A DNA stretch of 64,000 nucleotides from Jatrophihabitans sp. (GCA_036389035.1 DASVQQ010000034.1:61273-125272); one strand, 5' to 3'. Numbered from the stretch's first letter, positions 53,191 through 62,895 are shown. The notes: generated by a model not told the origin, from the letters alone. Numbers and translations: made by a program.

Positions 53191-55512
53191 ATGACTGCAT
53201 CCCCGGCCCACACCCTGGGCCCCAGCATCGAGCTCGAGATCGGCGGGATGACCTGCGCCTCCTGCGCGATGCGGATCGAGAAGAAGCTCAACAAGCTTGA
53301 CGGCGTCACTGCCACGGTCAACTACGCCACCGAGAAGGCGCAGGTCCGAGCCCCCGAAGGGGTCGACACCGAAGTCCTCATCGCCGAGGTGGCCAAGGCC
53401 GGCTACACCGCCTCCCTGCCGCGCAGCAAGGACAACACGGCCACCGTCGACGCCTCGGACGAGGACCAGCCAGACACCGAGCTCCTCGCCCTGCGACAGC
53501 GCCTCGTTGGCTCAGTCGCTCTCGCTGTGCCGGTCATCGCCATGTCGATGATCCCGGCGTTCCAGTTCGACTACTGGCAATGGGCGTCCCTGACCCTGGC
53601 AGCACCCGTGGTGCTCTGGGCAGCCTGGCCCTTCCACCGCGCCGCGTGGATGAACCTGCGTCACGGCGCCGCCACCATGGACACCCTGGTCTCCCTCGGC
53701 ACCCTGTCGGCACTGCTGTGGTCGCTGTACGCACTGTTCCTCGGCACCGCCGGCACCCCCGGGATGACCCACCCGTTCGAGCTGACCGTCGAGCCCACCG
53801 ACGGCGCCGCGAACATCTACCTCGAGGTCGCTGCCGGCGTCACCATGTTCCTGCTCGCCGGCCGCTACTTCGAAAAGCGGTCCAAACGCCAAGCCGGTGC
53901 CGCGCTACGGGCGCTGCTCGAGCTCGGCGCCAAGGACGTCGCAGTCATCCGAGACGGCGTCGAGGTCCGCATCCCGACCTCCGAGCTCACCGAAGGCGAC
54001 GAGTTCGTGGTCCGTCCCGGCGAGAAGATCGCCACCGACGGTGTCATCGCCTCCGGCAGCTCCGCAGTCGACGCCTCCATGCTCACCGGCGAGTCCGTGC
54101 CCGTCGAGGTGGGCGAAGGTGACCCCGTCACCGGCGCCACTGTCAACGCCGGCGGGCGACTCGTCGTGCGCGCCACCCGGGTTGGCTCCGACACTCAGCT
54201 GGCCCAAATGGCCAAGCTCGTCGAGGACGCCCAGTCCGGCAAGGCTCAGGTGCAGCGCCTGGCCGACCAGGTCTCCGGCATCTTCGTCCCGATCGTCATC
54301 GCCATCGCGGTCGCCACCCTGGCTGCCTGGCTGGGTGCCGGGTTCCCGGTCAGCGCCGCCTTCACCGCAGCGGTCGCTGTCCTCATCATCGCCTGCCCGT
54401 GCGCCTTGGGCCTGGCCACGCCGACCGCACTGCTGGTTGGTACCGGCCGCGGCGCCCAGATGGGTGTGCTCATCAAGGGCCCCGAGGTGCTGGAGTCAAC
54501 CCGCAAGGTCGACACGATCGTGCTCGACAAGACCGGCACGGTGACCACCGGCAAGATGACCCTCGTTGACGTGTTCGTCGCCGACGGTGTCTCCCGCGAG
54601 GAGCTGCTCCGCCTGGCCGGTGCGCTCGAGGACGCCTCCGAGCACCCGATCGCCCAGGCGATTGCCAAGGGCGCAGTCCAGGAGGTCGGCCCCCTGCCCA
54701 CCCCAGAGGACTTCGCCAACGTCGAAGGCAAGGGCGTCCAGGGCATTGTGGACGGACACGCGGTCCTGGTTGGACGCGAGACGCTGCTGGCCGACTGGTC
54801 GCAGCATCTCGACGTCGACCTCGCCCGCGCCAAGGCGAACGCTGAGGCGCACGGCAAGACCGCCGTCGCCGTCGGCTGGGACGGCCAAGCCCGTGGCGTC
54901 CTCGTCGTGGCTGACCAGGTCAAGCCGACCAGCTACGAGGCCATCGCCCAGCTGCGGTCACTGGGCCTGACCCCGATCCTGCTCACCGGTGACAACCGAG
55001 CTGTCGCCGAACAGATCGCCGCCGAAGTCGGCATCGAAGACGTGATCGCAGAAGTCATGCCGCAGGACAAGGTCGACGTCATCGCCAAGCTGCAAGATCA
55101 GGGCAAGGTGGTTGCGATGGTTGGTGACGGTGTGAACGACGCCGCCGCCCTGGCTAAGGCCGACCTTGGCCTGGCTATGGGCACCGGCACCGACGTCGCC
55201 ATCGAGGCCGCCGACATCACCCTGGTGCGCGGAGACCTGCGCAGCGCCGCCGACGCGATCCGTCTCTCCCGCAAGACCCTGGGAACCATCAAGACAAACC
55301 TGTTCTGGGCCTTCGGGTACAACGTCGCAGCCATCCCGCTGGCCGCCCTCGGCCTGCTCAACCCGATGCTAGCTGGCGCGGCGATGGCGTTCTCCAGCGT
55401 CTTCGTCGTCGGCAACAGCATGCGGCTGCGCTCCTTCAAGACCCGAGCCACCGGCATCCCTACCTCCCCGGCCACCACCCCGGCCAGGATCGCCCAGCCG
55501 GTCGGCTCCTGA
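53191..55512 (+). CDS. copA: copper-exporting P1B-type ATPase (CopA)
   Basis: ATG 53191 has AAGGAGG upstream and gives 773 residues. There is one HMA domain with MTCASC (Cys22, Cys25), then eight membrane helices, TGES (299-302), the Cu(I) site CPC (402-404), the phosphorylation motif DKTGT (446-450) with Asp446, SEHP for nucleotide binding, and GDGVND. It uses ATP to export Cu(I) supplied by CopZ. An in-frame upstream extension overlaps the previous gene and is rejected. Confidence 0.97.
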   Translation: MTASPAHTLGPSIELEIGGMTCASCAMRIEKKLNKLDGVTATVNYATEKAQVRAPEGVDTEVLIAEVAKAGYTASLPRSKDNTATVDASDEDQPDTELLALRQRLVGSVALAVPVIAMSMIPAFQFDYWQWASLTLAAPVVLWAAWPFHRAAWMNLRHGAATMDTLVSLGTLSALLWSLYALFLGTAGTPGMTHPFELTVEPTDGAANIYLEVAAGVTMFLLAGRYFEKRSKRQAGAALRALLELGAKDVAVIRDGVEVRIPTSELTEGDEFVVRPGEKIATDGVIASGSSAVDASMLTGESVPVEVGEGDPVTGATVNAGGRLVVRATRVGSDTQLAQMAKLVEDAQSGKAQVQRLADQVSGIFVPIVIAIAVATLAAWLGAGFPVSAAFTAAVAVLIIACPCALGLATPTALLVGTGRGAQMGVLIKGPEVLESTRKVDTIVLDKTGTVTTGKMTLVDVFVADGVSREELLRLAGALEDASEHPIAQAIAKGAVQEVGPLPTPEDFANVEGKGVQGIVDGHAVLVGRETLLADWSQHLDVDLARAKANAEAHGKTAVAVGWDGQARGVLVVADQVKPTSYEAIAQLRSLGLTPILLTGDNRAVAEQIAAEVGIEDVIAEVMPQDKVDVIAKLQDQGKVVAMVGDGVNDAAALAKADLGLAMGTGTDVAIEAADITLVRGDLRSAADAIRLSRKTLGTIKTNLFWAFGYNVAAIPLAALGLLNPMLAGAAMAFSSVFVVGNSMRLRSFKTRATGIPTSPATTPARIAQPVGS

Positions 55513-55544
55513 CAGCACACCCCACCGGAAAGGAACCGTTTCAC

Positions 55545-55844
55545 ATGTGCGAGAACCACCAGCACGACCCCGGCACCGCCAAGGCCGAGTCCCTCACGCT
55601 CGAGCCGCTGGTACCGGCCGCCACCGCCGGCAGCTGTTGCGGCTCGAACACCGACGCGGCCCCCGCCGTCCAAGAGCTAGACGACGTCGCCGAGTGCCCG
55701 GTGATGACGGGAACCCCAGTCAACAAGGCTCAAGCCGAAGCCGCCGGGCTGTACCGGGACCACAACGGTCAGCGGTACTGGTTCTGCTGCGCCGCGTGCG
55801 GTCCGATGTGGGACGCCGATCCGGACGAGTACGCCGCAGCCTGA
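55545..55844 (+). CDS. YHS/TRASH-type Cys-rich metal-binding protein
   Basis: The 99-residue product starts behind AAGGAA. After a disordered half with CCG it has CPVMTGTPVNK...YRDHNGQRYWFCCAACGPMWDADPDEY, the pattern of YHS and TRASH domains (CPVM...GxxYxFCCxxC...F..DP..Y). These bind copper or other soft metals. It follows copA by 32 bp and is likely part of the operon, perhaps as a sensor or sink. Confidence 0.8.
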   Translation: MCENHQHDPGTAKAESLTLEPLVPAATAGSCCGSNTDAAPAVQELDDVAECPVMTGTPVNKAQAEAAGLYRDHNGQRYWFCCAACGPMWDADPDEYAAA

Positions 55845-56016
55845 CCAGAAGCCAGCCCGGTGGCCGTACCGAGACTTTCCCCGGTCCGCAGCGGCCACCT
55901 GGCCGCGGGGCCTCCCCCCGCCCCCGCAGCCCCCAGACCCTGTCCGGCGAATGCCTACGGCCGTTCCGTGTCGCCCGCCCCCGCCTTGCGTCCTGACTGT
56001 GTGAAGGGAGAACGTC

Positions 56017-56166
56017 ATGAACTGCACTGCCTGTGTCCCTGCGTCTCGGTCGCTTAGAAGCGGCGGTCGCGAGGTGGTCGCCTGGGCATTGTCGTGCCTG
56101 ACTGTCTGTGCGCTCAACGCGCTCGCGGAACGCCGCTCCCGTCCGCCCACTTCGACACCCTGCTGA
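56017..56166 (+). CDS. 49-residue Cys-rich small membrane peptide (probable gene)
   Basis: ATG 56017 is preceded by GAAGGGAG at ideal distance. The frame reads MNCTACVPASRSLRSGGREV, then a helix VVAWALSCLTVCALNALA, and stops at 56164-56166, nine bases before the next gene start. The N-terminal CTAC and later two Cys could bind metal. Between copper genes, such short membrane peptides often belong to the metal response. No family is recognised. Confidence 0.5.
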   Translation: MNCTACVPASRSLRSGGREVVAWALSCLTVCALNALAERRSRPPTSTPC

Positions 56167-56174
56167 GGAGACCC

Positions 56175-56651
56175 ATGGATGAGGAACGTGCTACGGCGGT
56201 CTTGGATGAAACGGGCATCGACTACACGCTCGTGCGTCATGGGCCGGTCAGCTCCCTTGCCGAGGCCGCGCAGCTGCGTGGTGTGCACCCGGGGCAGGTC
56301 GTCAAAACGCTGGTGGTGCGCCGAGGCGATGGCGACTACCTGTTCGTACTTGTCCCCGGCGACCGGCAGATCAGCTGGCCCCAGCTGCGCACCCTCCTCG
56401 ACGTCACCCGCCTGTCGATGCCCGACGCCGAGACGGCCCGCACGGTGACCGGATACGAGCGCGGCACGATCACCCCGTTCGGGGCACTCCACCCGTTGCC
56501 CGTCATCGCCGACTCCCGGATCCAAGGAACGATCTCCATCGGCGCCGGAGCACACGGGGTGAGCGCCCTGGCCGACGCAGCCGACGTCATCGAGGCGTTG
56601 TCCGCCACCGTCGCCGACGTCACCGCGCCGCAAGCACGCACAGGTGCCTGA
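56175..56651 (+). CDS. YbaK/prolyl-tRNA-type deacylase
   Basis: ATG 56175 follows GAGGAG. The 158-residue product has the YbaK/aminoacyl-tRNA deacylase fold: YTLVRHGPVSSLAEAA, HPGQVVKTLVV with the conserved Lys, and GTITPFGAL near the end. Such proteins remove wrong amino acids from tRNA in trans (for example Cys-tRNA-Pro), which would help under metal stress that disturbs cysteine pools. Why it lies in a copper operon is not known. Confidence 0.85.
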   Translation: MDEERATAVLDETGIDYTLVRHGPVSSLAEAAQLRGVHPGQVVKTLVVRRGDGDYLFVLVPGDRQISWPQLRTLLDVTRLSMPDAETARTVTGYERGTITPFGALHPLPVIADSRIQGTISIGAGAHGVSALADAADVIEALSATVADVTAPQARTGA

Positions 56652-56803
56652 TTCGGCAGCAAGGTGTGATGAACGGGCGAGTTCGCACCCGCGGGCTTGG
56701 GGTGCGGGATGCTGTCGTACCTGAAGATCGGGACGGGCGCCGGGTCGGACGAAGCGAGCACCCGAAGATGCTCGGGCTGTCGGATCAGCGGCATGCTGGG
56801 GGC

Positions 56804-57115
56804 ATGGACGTGGAGCTGCTGGTCGTGCCCGACTGCCCGAACAAGATGTCGGCCTACGACCTGACGCGGGCCGCGTTCACGGAGCTGGGCGTTGCGTCGT
56901 TGGTCACGACTACCGTCATCACCGACGACACACAGGCCCAGGCCCGCGGGTTCACTGGCTCACCGACGTTCCTCATCAACGGCCACGACCCGTTCGCTGA
57001 GCCGGGCGCGGCTGTGGGGGTCGCGTGCCGGGTCTACCGGACCCCGACCGGGTTCGCCGGCGTGCCGTCACTGGAGGAGCTGTGCGCCGTGCTGCGCCGC
57101 GAGATCACCGGCTGA
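56804..57115 (+). CDS. thioredoxin-fold protein of a metal-resistance type
   Basis: The 103-residue product starts MDVELLVVPDCPNKMSAYDL, a strand and turn in the thioredoxin position with a single Cys (CPNK in place of CxxC). It then has GFTGSPTFLINGHDPFA with the cis-Pro loop (SPT). It lacks the second redox Cys, so it is more likely a metal- or thiol-binding protein than a reductase. I know relatives near mercury-resistance genes. ATG 56804 follows GGGGG. Confidence 0.7.
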   Translation: MDVELLVVPDCPNKMSAYDLTRAAFTELGVASLVTTTVITDDTQAQARGFTGSPTFLINGHDPFAEPGAAVGVACRVYRTPTGFAGVPSLEELCAVLRREITG

Positions 57116-57286
57116 GCGCACTTTTAGTGCTCGGCCGGGCCGTCTCCATTGAGCCGGAGCGCAGCCCACAGCCCGCACCTGGTACCCCGTCGATGCGTAC
57201 GTACGACCCAGCGAGAGAACCGGCGACGAAGACGCCGTCGTACGGCGAGGATGCGCCCGAGGCTCGCGTCGTCCTGGGTGCGGGTG

Positions 57287-60200
57287 TCAGAGGTTCGGGA
57301 CCAGGTCCGGCGCCAGTTCGACGACGGTGGCGGCGAGATCCTGCTGCTCGTGCGGCGGCGCCGGCCGCGACGAGGTGGCGCGCAGCTGGGTCGCCTCCGC
57401 GAGCAGGGTTGATGCAAGCGCGTGGTCCCCGCTCCCGGCGGCCAGCCGGCACAGGCCCTCCAGTGCGGTGCTGGTGAGCCCCGGCTCCCCGATCCGGCGG
57501 CTGAGGGTCAGCAGCTCGTCGTACCGCTGGTGAGCAGTGGCCACATCTCCCGCCGCTTCGTCGCACCGGGCCAGGCCGGCGAGTGCGAGCCCTTGGGGAA
57601 CGGGGGTGCCGAGCGCCACCAACCCGGCGTACGACTCGTCGTAGCGGCTATGGGCCACGTCCCACTCCTGCCCGACCTGGGCCAGCAGTCCGTGGCCGTA
57701 GCAGGCGAGAACGGCGCCGGCGCCATCACCGACGTGCTCGGAAGCGGCGATTGCCCGGTCGAACAGACCCCGGGCAGCGTCTTCGTCGCCGAGGTGGAGC
57801 TGGGCGATTCCCAGGTCGGCCAGCGCCCACTGCACGGTGTTGTACAGGCCGGCACCGCTCGCTACGTCGATCGCCTCCTCGAGCACCCGCGACCCTTCCT
57901 CGTAGCGGCCAAACTGTCGCAGACCCCAACCGAGGTGGTACAGGATCGCCGACAGGCCCCACGGATCGTCGAGTTGCCGGAACGTCGCGGCGGTTGCGCG
58001 CCCGATCGGGACCGCGGCGGTCTCGCCGTTCTTGAGGGCGGTCTCCATGCGTACGAAGCCGACGACGCCATCGCCCCATGCGTCGCCATCGGCTGCGAAC
58101 TGTGCCTCGGCGGCGCGCAGCAAGTCCTCAGCCTGCTCACGGTCCTGACCGGTGACCCCCTCGACGGCCAGCAGGACGCGCGACAGAGCGGCGCGTGAGT
58201 CGTCTCCGAGGTCCTCGAAGATCGCCAAGCTCTCCCGGGCGGTCTCGGCGCACCGCGGACTGGGATGCACCAGGCACGCGCGCGGACGCTCTACCAAGGA
58301 GACCGCCTGGAGGGCGCGAGCCCGCGCGGACGGGCTGCCGTTGCCCAACGCGAGAAGGCGCGACAACAGCTCGCGGCCTTCCAGGTGGCGGCCCAGGTGC
58401 CAGAAGAGCCCGAGGGCGCCAGCCGTTTCGAGTGCCGAGTCGAGATCCCCATCAGGCCGACCCAGCCACGCGAGCGCGGCCCTGATGTTGGGTTGCTCCT
58501 CGCGCAGCTGTTGGAACGTCTCGCGCTGGGCGTGGCCGCGCAGGTGCGGCTCGGCGTCGCGGACGACGTCACGGAAGTACTCCGCATGTCGTTGTGCCAT
58601 GACGTCGTGCTCGCCAGTAGCGAGCAGCTGCTCCGCGGCGTACTGGCGCAAGGTGTCGAGCATCCGGTAGCGCGTTGCTGCTGCCCCACGCTCGACCCCC
58701 ACCATGGAGCGCTCGACCAGACGGCCGATGGTGTCGAGTACCTCCCCGGCATCGAGGCTCGCGTCGCTGAGGACGGCCTCGGCGGCGGTGAGACTCCATC
58801 CTCCCTGGAAGACGGCGAGCCGGTTGAAGGCGCGCTGCTCACGTTCGCTGAGCAGGTCATAGCTCCAGTCGACCGTCGCACGGAGCGTCTGCTGACGCGC
58901 CTCGGCGGTGCGCGCGCCGGTCGTGAGTAGTGCGAACCGCTGGTCCAGACGCCCAGCGATCTCGACGGGTGCCATCGTCGCGACCCGGACACCGGCGAGC
59001 TCGAGGGCGAGTGGGATGCCGTCGAGAGCGCGGCTGATGCGACCAATCGCGACAAGGTCGTCGGCAGCGAAGACCGTTCCCGGCCGGACCGCCCGGGCCC
59101 GTTCGACGAACAGCTGCGCGGCCGGGTACTCCAGCACGCGCCCGGCGGGCGTCCCGTCGGGCGGGGTGTCTAGCGGCCCCACGGTCACCTGCACTTCGTC
59201 GGGAACCGCGAGTGCTTCGCGGCTGGTTGCCAGGATTGTCACGAGCGGGCACCGGCCCAGGATCTCGTCGATGAGGCCGGCGGCGGCGTCGATGACGTGT
59301 TCGCAGTTGTCGATCAGCAGCAGGAGCCGGCGCCTGACCAGGTACGAGACCACCCGCTCCCGTACGTCGCGGACCGCGGCCGCTCCGTCCAGTGGCACCC
59401 CGAGGGCGTCGGCCACGGCCAATGGCACCTGGTCGGGGGTGTCGACGGAGGCGAGGCGGACCCCGAAGGCACCATCGGGGAAGGCGTCGGAGGCTCGCAC
59501 CACGGCGGCGAGGGCCAGCGAGGTCTTGCCGGCGCCGCCGGGGCCGATCAGCGACAGCAGGCGAGCTCCGTGGATCAGTTCGGCCAGGGAGTCGAGCTGG
59601 TCGTCGCGGCCGATCAGCGGGCGCACCACCGTCGGCAGGTTCGTAGGCGACGTGGCTCTCTCCTCGGCCCGACGCGTACCGGACACCGCCACTGGCGTCC
59701 CGCCCATGTCGGGCTGTGAGCCGAGCGCCTCGTCCTGGCGCAGTACGCGTTCGTGCAGCGACCGCAACGTCAGAGAAGGCTCCAGGCCCAGCGACTCGTC
59801 CAGTACTTGACGGGTGCGGAGGTACGCCTCGAGAGCTTCCGTTTGTCGTCCACTGCGGTACAGGGCGACCATGAGCAGACCGGTGAGCGACTCCAGGGTC
59901 GGGTCGTGTGTGACCAGGGGTTCCAGGTCACCGATGACCTCGGCCTCACGGCCAAGGGCCAGCGCGATCTGTGCCCGCTCCGTGAGGGCGGTCAGCTTGA
60001 GCTTGGAGAAGCGCGCGGCCTCCACGGTGGCCCACTGCTCGGTCGCGAAGTCACTGAGTGCATCGCCGCGCCATAAGCCCAGGGCCTCGTCGTAGGCGTT
60101 CAGGGATGCCGGATCTGCTGCTCCTGCGCCCGCCTCGGAGCGTGACCTCGCCTCCCGCACCCGGGCAACGAAGTCGACGGCGTCGACTGATGCGGGGTCG

Positions 60201-60487
60201 ACGTTGGCGCGGTAGCCCACGCCTTCGCGGGTGACCACCTCAGACACACCGATGGCCCTCAGGCTGCGCCGCAGCTTGGAGACTCGGATTTGCAAGGCGT
60301 TCATCGGATCGACCGGGAGTGAGGATTCCGACCAGAGCCGGTCCACCAGTATGGTCGCCGGGATCGTCAGGCCTGGGGAGAGCAGGAGCTGGACCAAGAC
60401 AGCGCGCTCCGCAGCGCCTGGCATCGCTACGGGTCGCCCGTCGACCAGGATCTCCATCGGACCCAATAGCCGGAAACGCACGTCCAC
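57287..60487 (-). CDS. SARP/AfsR-family regulator with ATPase and TPR domains
   Basis: From GTG 60487 (AAGGAGAGGG upstream) the product has 1066 residues. It has a winged-helix DNA-binding domain (1-95), a BTAD domain (100-250), an NB-ARC-type ATPase with GPGGAGKT (315-322) and LLLLIDNCEHV, and then long TPR repeats. Such regulators usually activate secondary-metabolite or stress genes. It is divergent from a DHA2 exporter, which is probably its target. A longer frame to 60724 has no ribosome binding site. Confidence 0.88.
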   Translation of the reverse strand: MDVRFRLLGPMEILVDGRPVAMPGAAERAVLVQLLLSPGLTIPATILVDRLWSESSLPVDPMNALQIRVSKLRRSLRAIGVSEVVTREGVGYRANVDPASVDAVDFVARVREARSRSEAGAGAADPASLNAYDEALGLWRGDALSDFATEQWATVEAARFSKLKLTALTERAQIALALGREAEVIGDLEPLVTHDPTLESLTGLLMVALYRSGRQTEALEAYLRTRQVLDESLGLEPSLTLRSLHERVLRQDEALGSQPDMGGTPVAVSGTRRAEERATSPTNLPTVVRPLIGRDDQLDSLAELIHGARLLSLIGPGGAGKTSLALAAVVRASDAFPDGAFGVRLASVDTPDQVPLAVADALGVPLDGAAAVRDVRERVVSYLVRRRLLLLIDNCEHVIDAAAGLIDEILGRCPLVTILATSREALAVPDEVQVTVGPLDTPPDGTPAGRVLEYPAAQLFVERARAVRPGTVFAADDLVAIGRISRALDGIPLALELAGVRVATMAPVEIAGRLDQRFALLTTGARTAEARQQTLRATVDWSYDLLSEREQRAFNRLAVFQGGWSLTAAEAVLSDASLDAGEVLDTIGRLVERSMVGVERGAAATRYRMLDTLRQYAAEQLLATGEHDVMAQRHAEYFRDVVRDAEPHLRGHAQRETFQQLREEQPNIRAALAWLGRPDGDLDSALETAGALGLFWHLGRHLEGRELLSRLLALGNGSPSARARALQAVSLVERPRACLVHPSPRCAETARESLAIFEDLGDDSRAALSRVLLAVEGVTGQDREQAEDLLRAAEAQFAADGDAWGDGVVGFVRMETALKNGETAAVPIGRATAATFRQLDDPWGLSAILYHLGWGLRQFGRYEEGSRVLEEAIDVASGAGLYNTVQWALADLGIAQLHLGDEDAARGLFDRAIAASEHVGDGAGAVLACYGHGLLAQVGQEWDVAHSRYDESYAGLVALGTPVPQGLALAGLARCDEAAGDVATAHQRYDELLTLSRRIGEPGLTSTALEGLCRLAAGSGDHALASTLLAEATQLRATSSRPAPPHEQQDLAATVVELAPDLVPNL

Positions 60488-60695
60488 GACCCTCTCCTTG
60501 CTCTCCTCGGGTCTTCGCGTCGTAGCGCGAGGCTGAGACAGGGCCCGGTGGCCCTTCGACTCTACGCCCGCTGGTGACCCGGGTGGAGGAATTGGATCCG
60601 CCCAGGACATGTGAGGGTCTCCGTCATTGGTTGACGTCAGGAGCCTCCTGATACCGGCTGTCCTCCCGAAGTCTCGCGCCCTGTCGACGTCGCGG

Positions 60696-60806
60696 TCATG
60701 TGCCGGTGACGTCGTGGCTCTCATCGAGAAACTGGACCGGGTAGCCGAGGCCGCGCACCGCGCCGAGAACTTCGTCCACGCTCATCGTCCCGGACAGGCG
60801 GACCAG
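60696..60806 (-). pseudogene. remnant of an HMA heavy-metal-binding protein
   Basis: On the minus strand the frame ending at the TGA 60698-60696 reads LVRLSGTMSVDEVLGAVRGL, followed by GYPVQFLDESHDVTGT. This is the second half of an HMA domain (strand, GTM, helix, GY). The same phrase LTVRGTMSDTDIVVSL is in the intact HMA gene at 62448. The first half with the Cys motif is gone and a stop precedes it. The rest of the gap 60488-60918 holds the divergent promoters, which I could not place. Confidence 0.5.
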
Positions 60807-60918
60807 TCAGCGTGTTGCGTGACGACAGGAATGGGACAGGGGGCGGACAGGCACCCGGTGCAGCCTTCGGGCATCGGCAGCACCACCGCGCCGCTCATCA
60901 TTGAAAGAGAGGGAACCC

Positions 60919-62370
60919 ATGTCTTCCACCGCACCCGCCGCAGCCAGGACCGGCGACCGGCGCTGGCTGGCGCTGGGGCTCATCGCCGCAGCTCAGTTCA
61001 TGGTCATCATGGACACGTCCATCATCGGGGTGGCGCTGCCCGAGATGCAGCAGGACCTCGGATTTGACCCGCAGAACCTCAGCTGGGTCTTCAATGCCTA
61101 CGTCGTCGCGTTCGGCGGTCTCCTGCTCCTCGGCGGCCGCCTGTCAGACCTGCTCGGGGCTCGCCGCATCTTCAACACCGGCTGGGCGATCCTCGCCGCC
61201 GGTTCACTCGTCGCTGGCCTGGCTGACACCGCGACCATCGAGATCGTCGGCCGCGCCGTGCAGGGCGCCGGCGCAGCGCTGATCGCACCCTCGGCATTGA
61301 CACTGCTGTTCACGATCTTCGGTGCCAAACCCAAGGAGCTCACCAAGGCGTTGGCGCTCTACGGTGCAGCCGCGCCCGCCGGCGGTACGGCGGGAGTCTT
61401 CCTCGGCGGCGTTCTCACCGAGTACGCCAGCTGGCCGTGGGTGTTTTTCATCAACGTGCCTCTGGCGATCGCCGTCCTGGTCATGTCGTCGGCAGTCATG
61501 CCGGCCGGCGCCAGGACCAGAGGAAGCATCGACTTCGTCGGCGCCGCCACGGTGACCGCTGGAATCGCCGCCTTGGTCTACGCCGTCGTGCAGGCGCCCG
61601 AGGCAGGCTGGACTGCCTCGTCCACCTTGATCCCCGCCATCGTCGGGGTCGTGCTGGTGGCAGTCTTCGTGGCGCTGCAGGCCCGCCTGCGCCAGCCCCT
61701 CATGCGGCTGGGCATCTTCCGTGCCCCCAACCTCGCCGCCGCCAACATGGCCCAGCTCCTGCTCGGTGCTGCCTGGATCCCGATGTTCTTCTTCATCAAC
61801 CTCTACTTGCAGCAGGTGTTGGGTCTCGGCGCCTTCGCCAGCGGCGCGGCGCTACTGCCTCTCACGCTGACGATCATGATCGGTATGATCGCGGTCGCTC
61901 CGCGACTCATCGCCCGCTACGGTACCAAGGCGATGACGGTTGCCGGACTCGCTACCCTTGCTGCCGGTCTGGTGTGGCTCTCCTTCATCAGCCCCGACGG
62001 CTCGTTCTCAGTCGACGTGCTGCCCGCCACCCTGGTCACGGCCGCCGGCATGGCCATGGCATTCATCCCCTCACTGGGCACCGCGCTTTCAGCGGCCGCA
62101 CCCGAGGAGGGTGGGCTGGCCGCCGGGATCGTCAACACCAGCTACCAGATCGGGTCCGCGCTCGGCCTTGCCGCCATGACGGCGGTCGCCGCCGCGTACG
62201 GCGCCGACCAGATCGGGAACGCAACGGCTCTGACAAACGGCTTCTCGGCCGGTCTTTGGGGCGCTGCTGCCCTCGCCGGCGCCGGCGCGCTGATCGCGGC
62301 GCTCACCCTGCGGTCCGCCGCATCCCCCACGGCTTCTGCCGCCGAGGAAGTGAGCGTGGGAGCCAACTGA
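60919..62370 (+). CDS. DHA2-family MFS exporter (third copy)
   Basis: From ATG 60919 (GAGAGGGA upstream) the product has 483 residues and about 14 helices. Helix 1 LIAAAQFMVIMDTSIIGVALPEM is the DHA2 motif. GGRLSDLLGARRIF and GLAAGIVNTSYQIGSALG follow. It exports organic compounds with proton exchange. It lies divergent from the SARP regulator and is followed by a clear terminator, so it is a monocistronic target. The shared dyad of the 44-50 kb cluster is not seen in front of it. Confidence 0.9.
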   Translation: MSSTAPAAARTGDRRWLALGLIAAAQFMVIMDTSIIGVALPEMQQDLGFDPQNLSWVFNAYVVAFGGLLLLGGRLSDLLGARRIFNTGWAILAAGSLVAGLADTATIEIVGRAVQGAGAALIAPSALTLLFTIFGAKPKELTKALALYGAAAPAGGTAGVFLGGVLTEYASWPWVFFINVPLAIAVLVMSSAVMPAGARTRGSIDFVGAATVTAGIAALVYAVVQAPEAGWTASSTLIPAIVGVVLVAVFVALQARLRQPLMRLGIFRAPNLAAANMAQLLLGAAWIPMFFFINLYLQQVLGLGAFASGAALLPLTLTIMIGMIAVAPRLIARYGTKAMTVAGLATLAAGLVWLSFISPDGSFSVDVLPATLVTAAGMAMAFIPSLGTALSAAAPEEGGLAAGIVNTSYQIGSALGLAAMTAVAAAYGADQIGNATALTNGFSAGLWGAAALAGAGALIAALTLRSAASPTASAAEEVSVGAN

Positions 62371-62376
62371 CCACGT

Positions 62377-62410
62377 CAGCCCCGTCCGCCGCAACGGCGG
62401 ACGGGGGCTG
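62377..62410 (+). terminator. hairpin terminator after the third exporter
   Basis: CAGCCCCGTCCGCCG (62377-62391) pairs with CGGCGGACGGGGGCTG (62395-62410) around CAA. It lies six bases after the stop of the exporter. It may also lie in the leader of the next HMA gene, and there is no U-run. Confidence 0.65.
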
Positions 62411-62447
62411 CGGCCTGCCCGCCCACTCACCCATCCCGGAGGATCCC

Positions 62448-62675
62448 ATGCGCACTTTGACCTTCTCCGTTGACGGCATGCGCTGCCGTCGATGCGTGCG
62501 ACGCGCTACCGCCGTGGTCCGCGACGTCGAAGGCGTCCACGCCGTCACGGCCAACGCCAAGTCGGGGCTGCTCACAGTCCGCGGCACGATGAGCGACACC
62601 GACATCGTGGTGTCGCTGCGCAACAGCACCTTCACCCCCCGCCTCATCGCCCAAAAACCCAGGCCGGAGTTCTGA
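62448..62675 (+). CDS. HMA-domain metal-binding protein
   Basis: ATG 62448 follows GGAGG. The 75-residue product has the HMA motif GMRCRRCVRR (two Cys, with Arg between) and DVEGVHAVTANAKSGLLTVRG. It differs from the CopZ gene in having Arg-Arg in place of Gly-His in the loop, so metal affinity or partner may differ. It may serve CopA or the DUF4396 protein nearby. Confidence 0.85.
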   Translation: MRTLTFSVDGMRCRRCVRRATAVVRDVEGVHAVTANAKSGLLTVRGTMSDTDIVVSLRNSTFTPRLIAQKPRPEF

Positions 62676-62895
62676 CCGGGTGCGACGACTGCCAACCTGA
62701 CCACTGCAAGGTCGCTGACAGCAGCCACTCGACTGCCACTGAGCCCGGCCCATCAAGCGTGAGCTGTATGTCGACACGGCCCACGCGCTTAACCACCAGC
62801 ATCAGGCGCAGAATGGCCACGGGCTTGCACAATATCGAATGCATCTGAAGGGTAAGAGTCGTGGAATCCATGCACGCCGCGAGCAGAGGGACGCC

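Noticed and set aside
60693..60708. A sequence resembling the shared dyad (CGGTCATGTGCCGG)
   Set aside because: The spacer is one base short and the outer C/G are missing. It also lies inside the HMA remnant.
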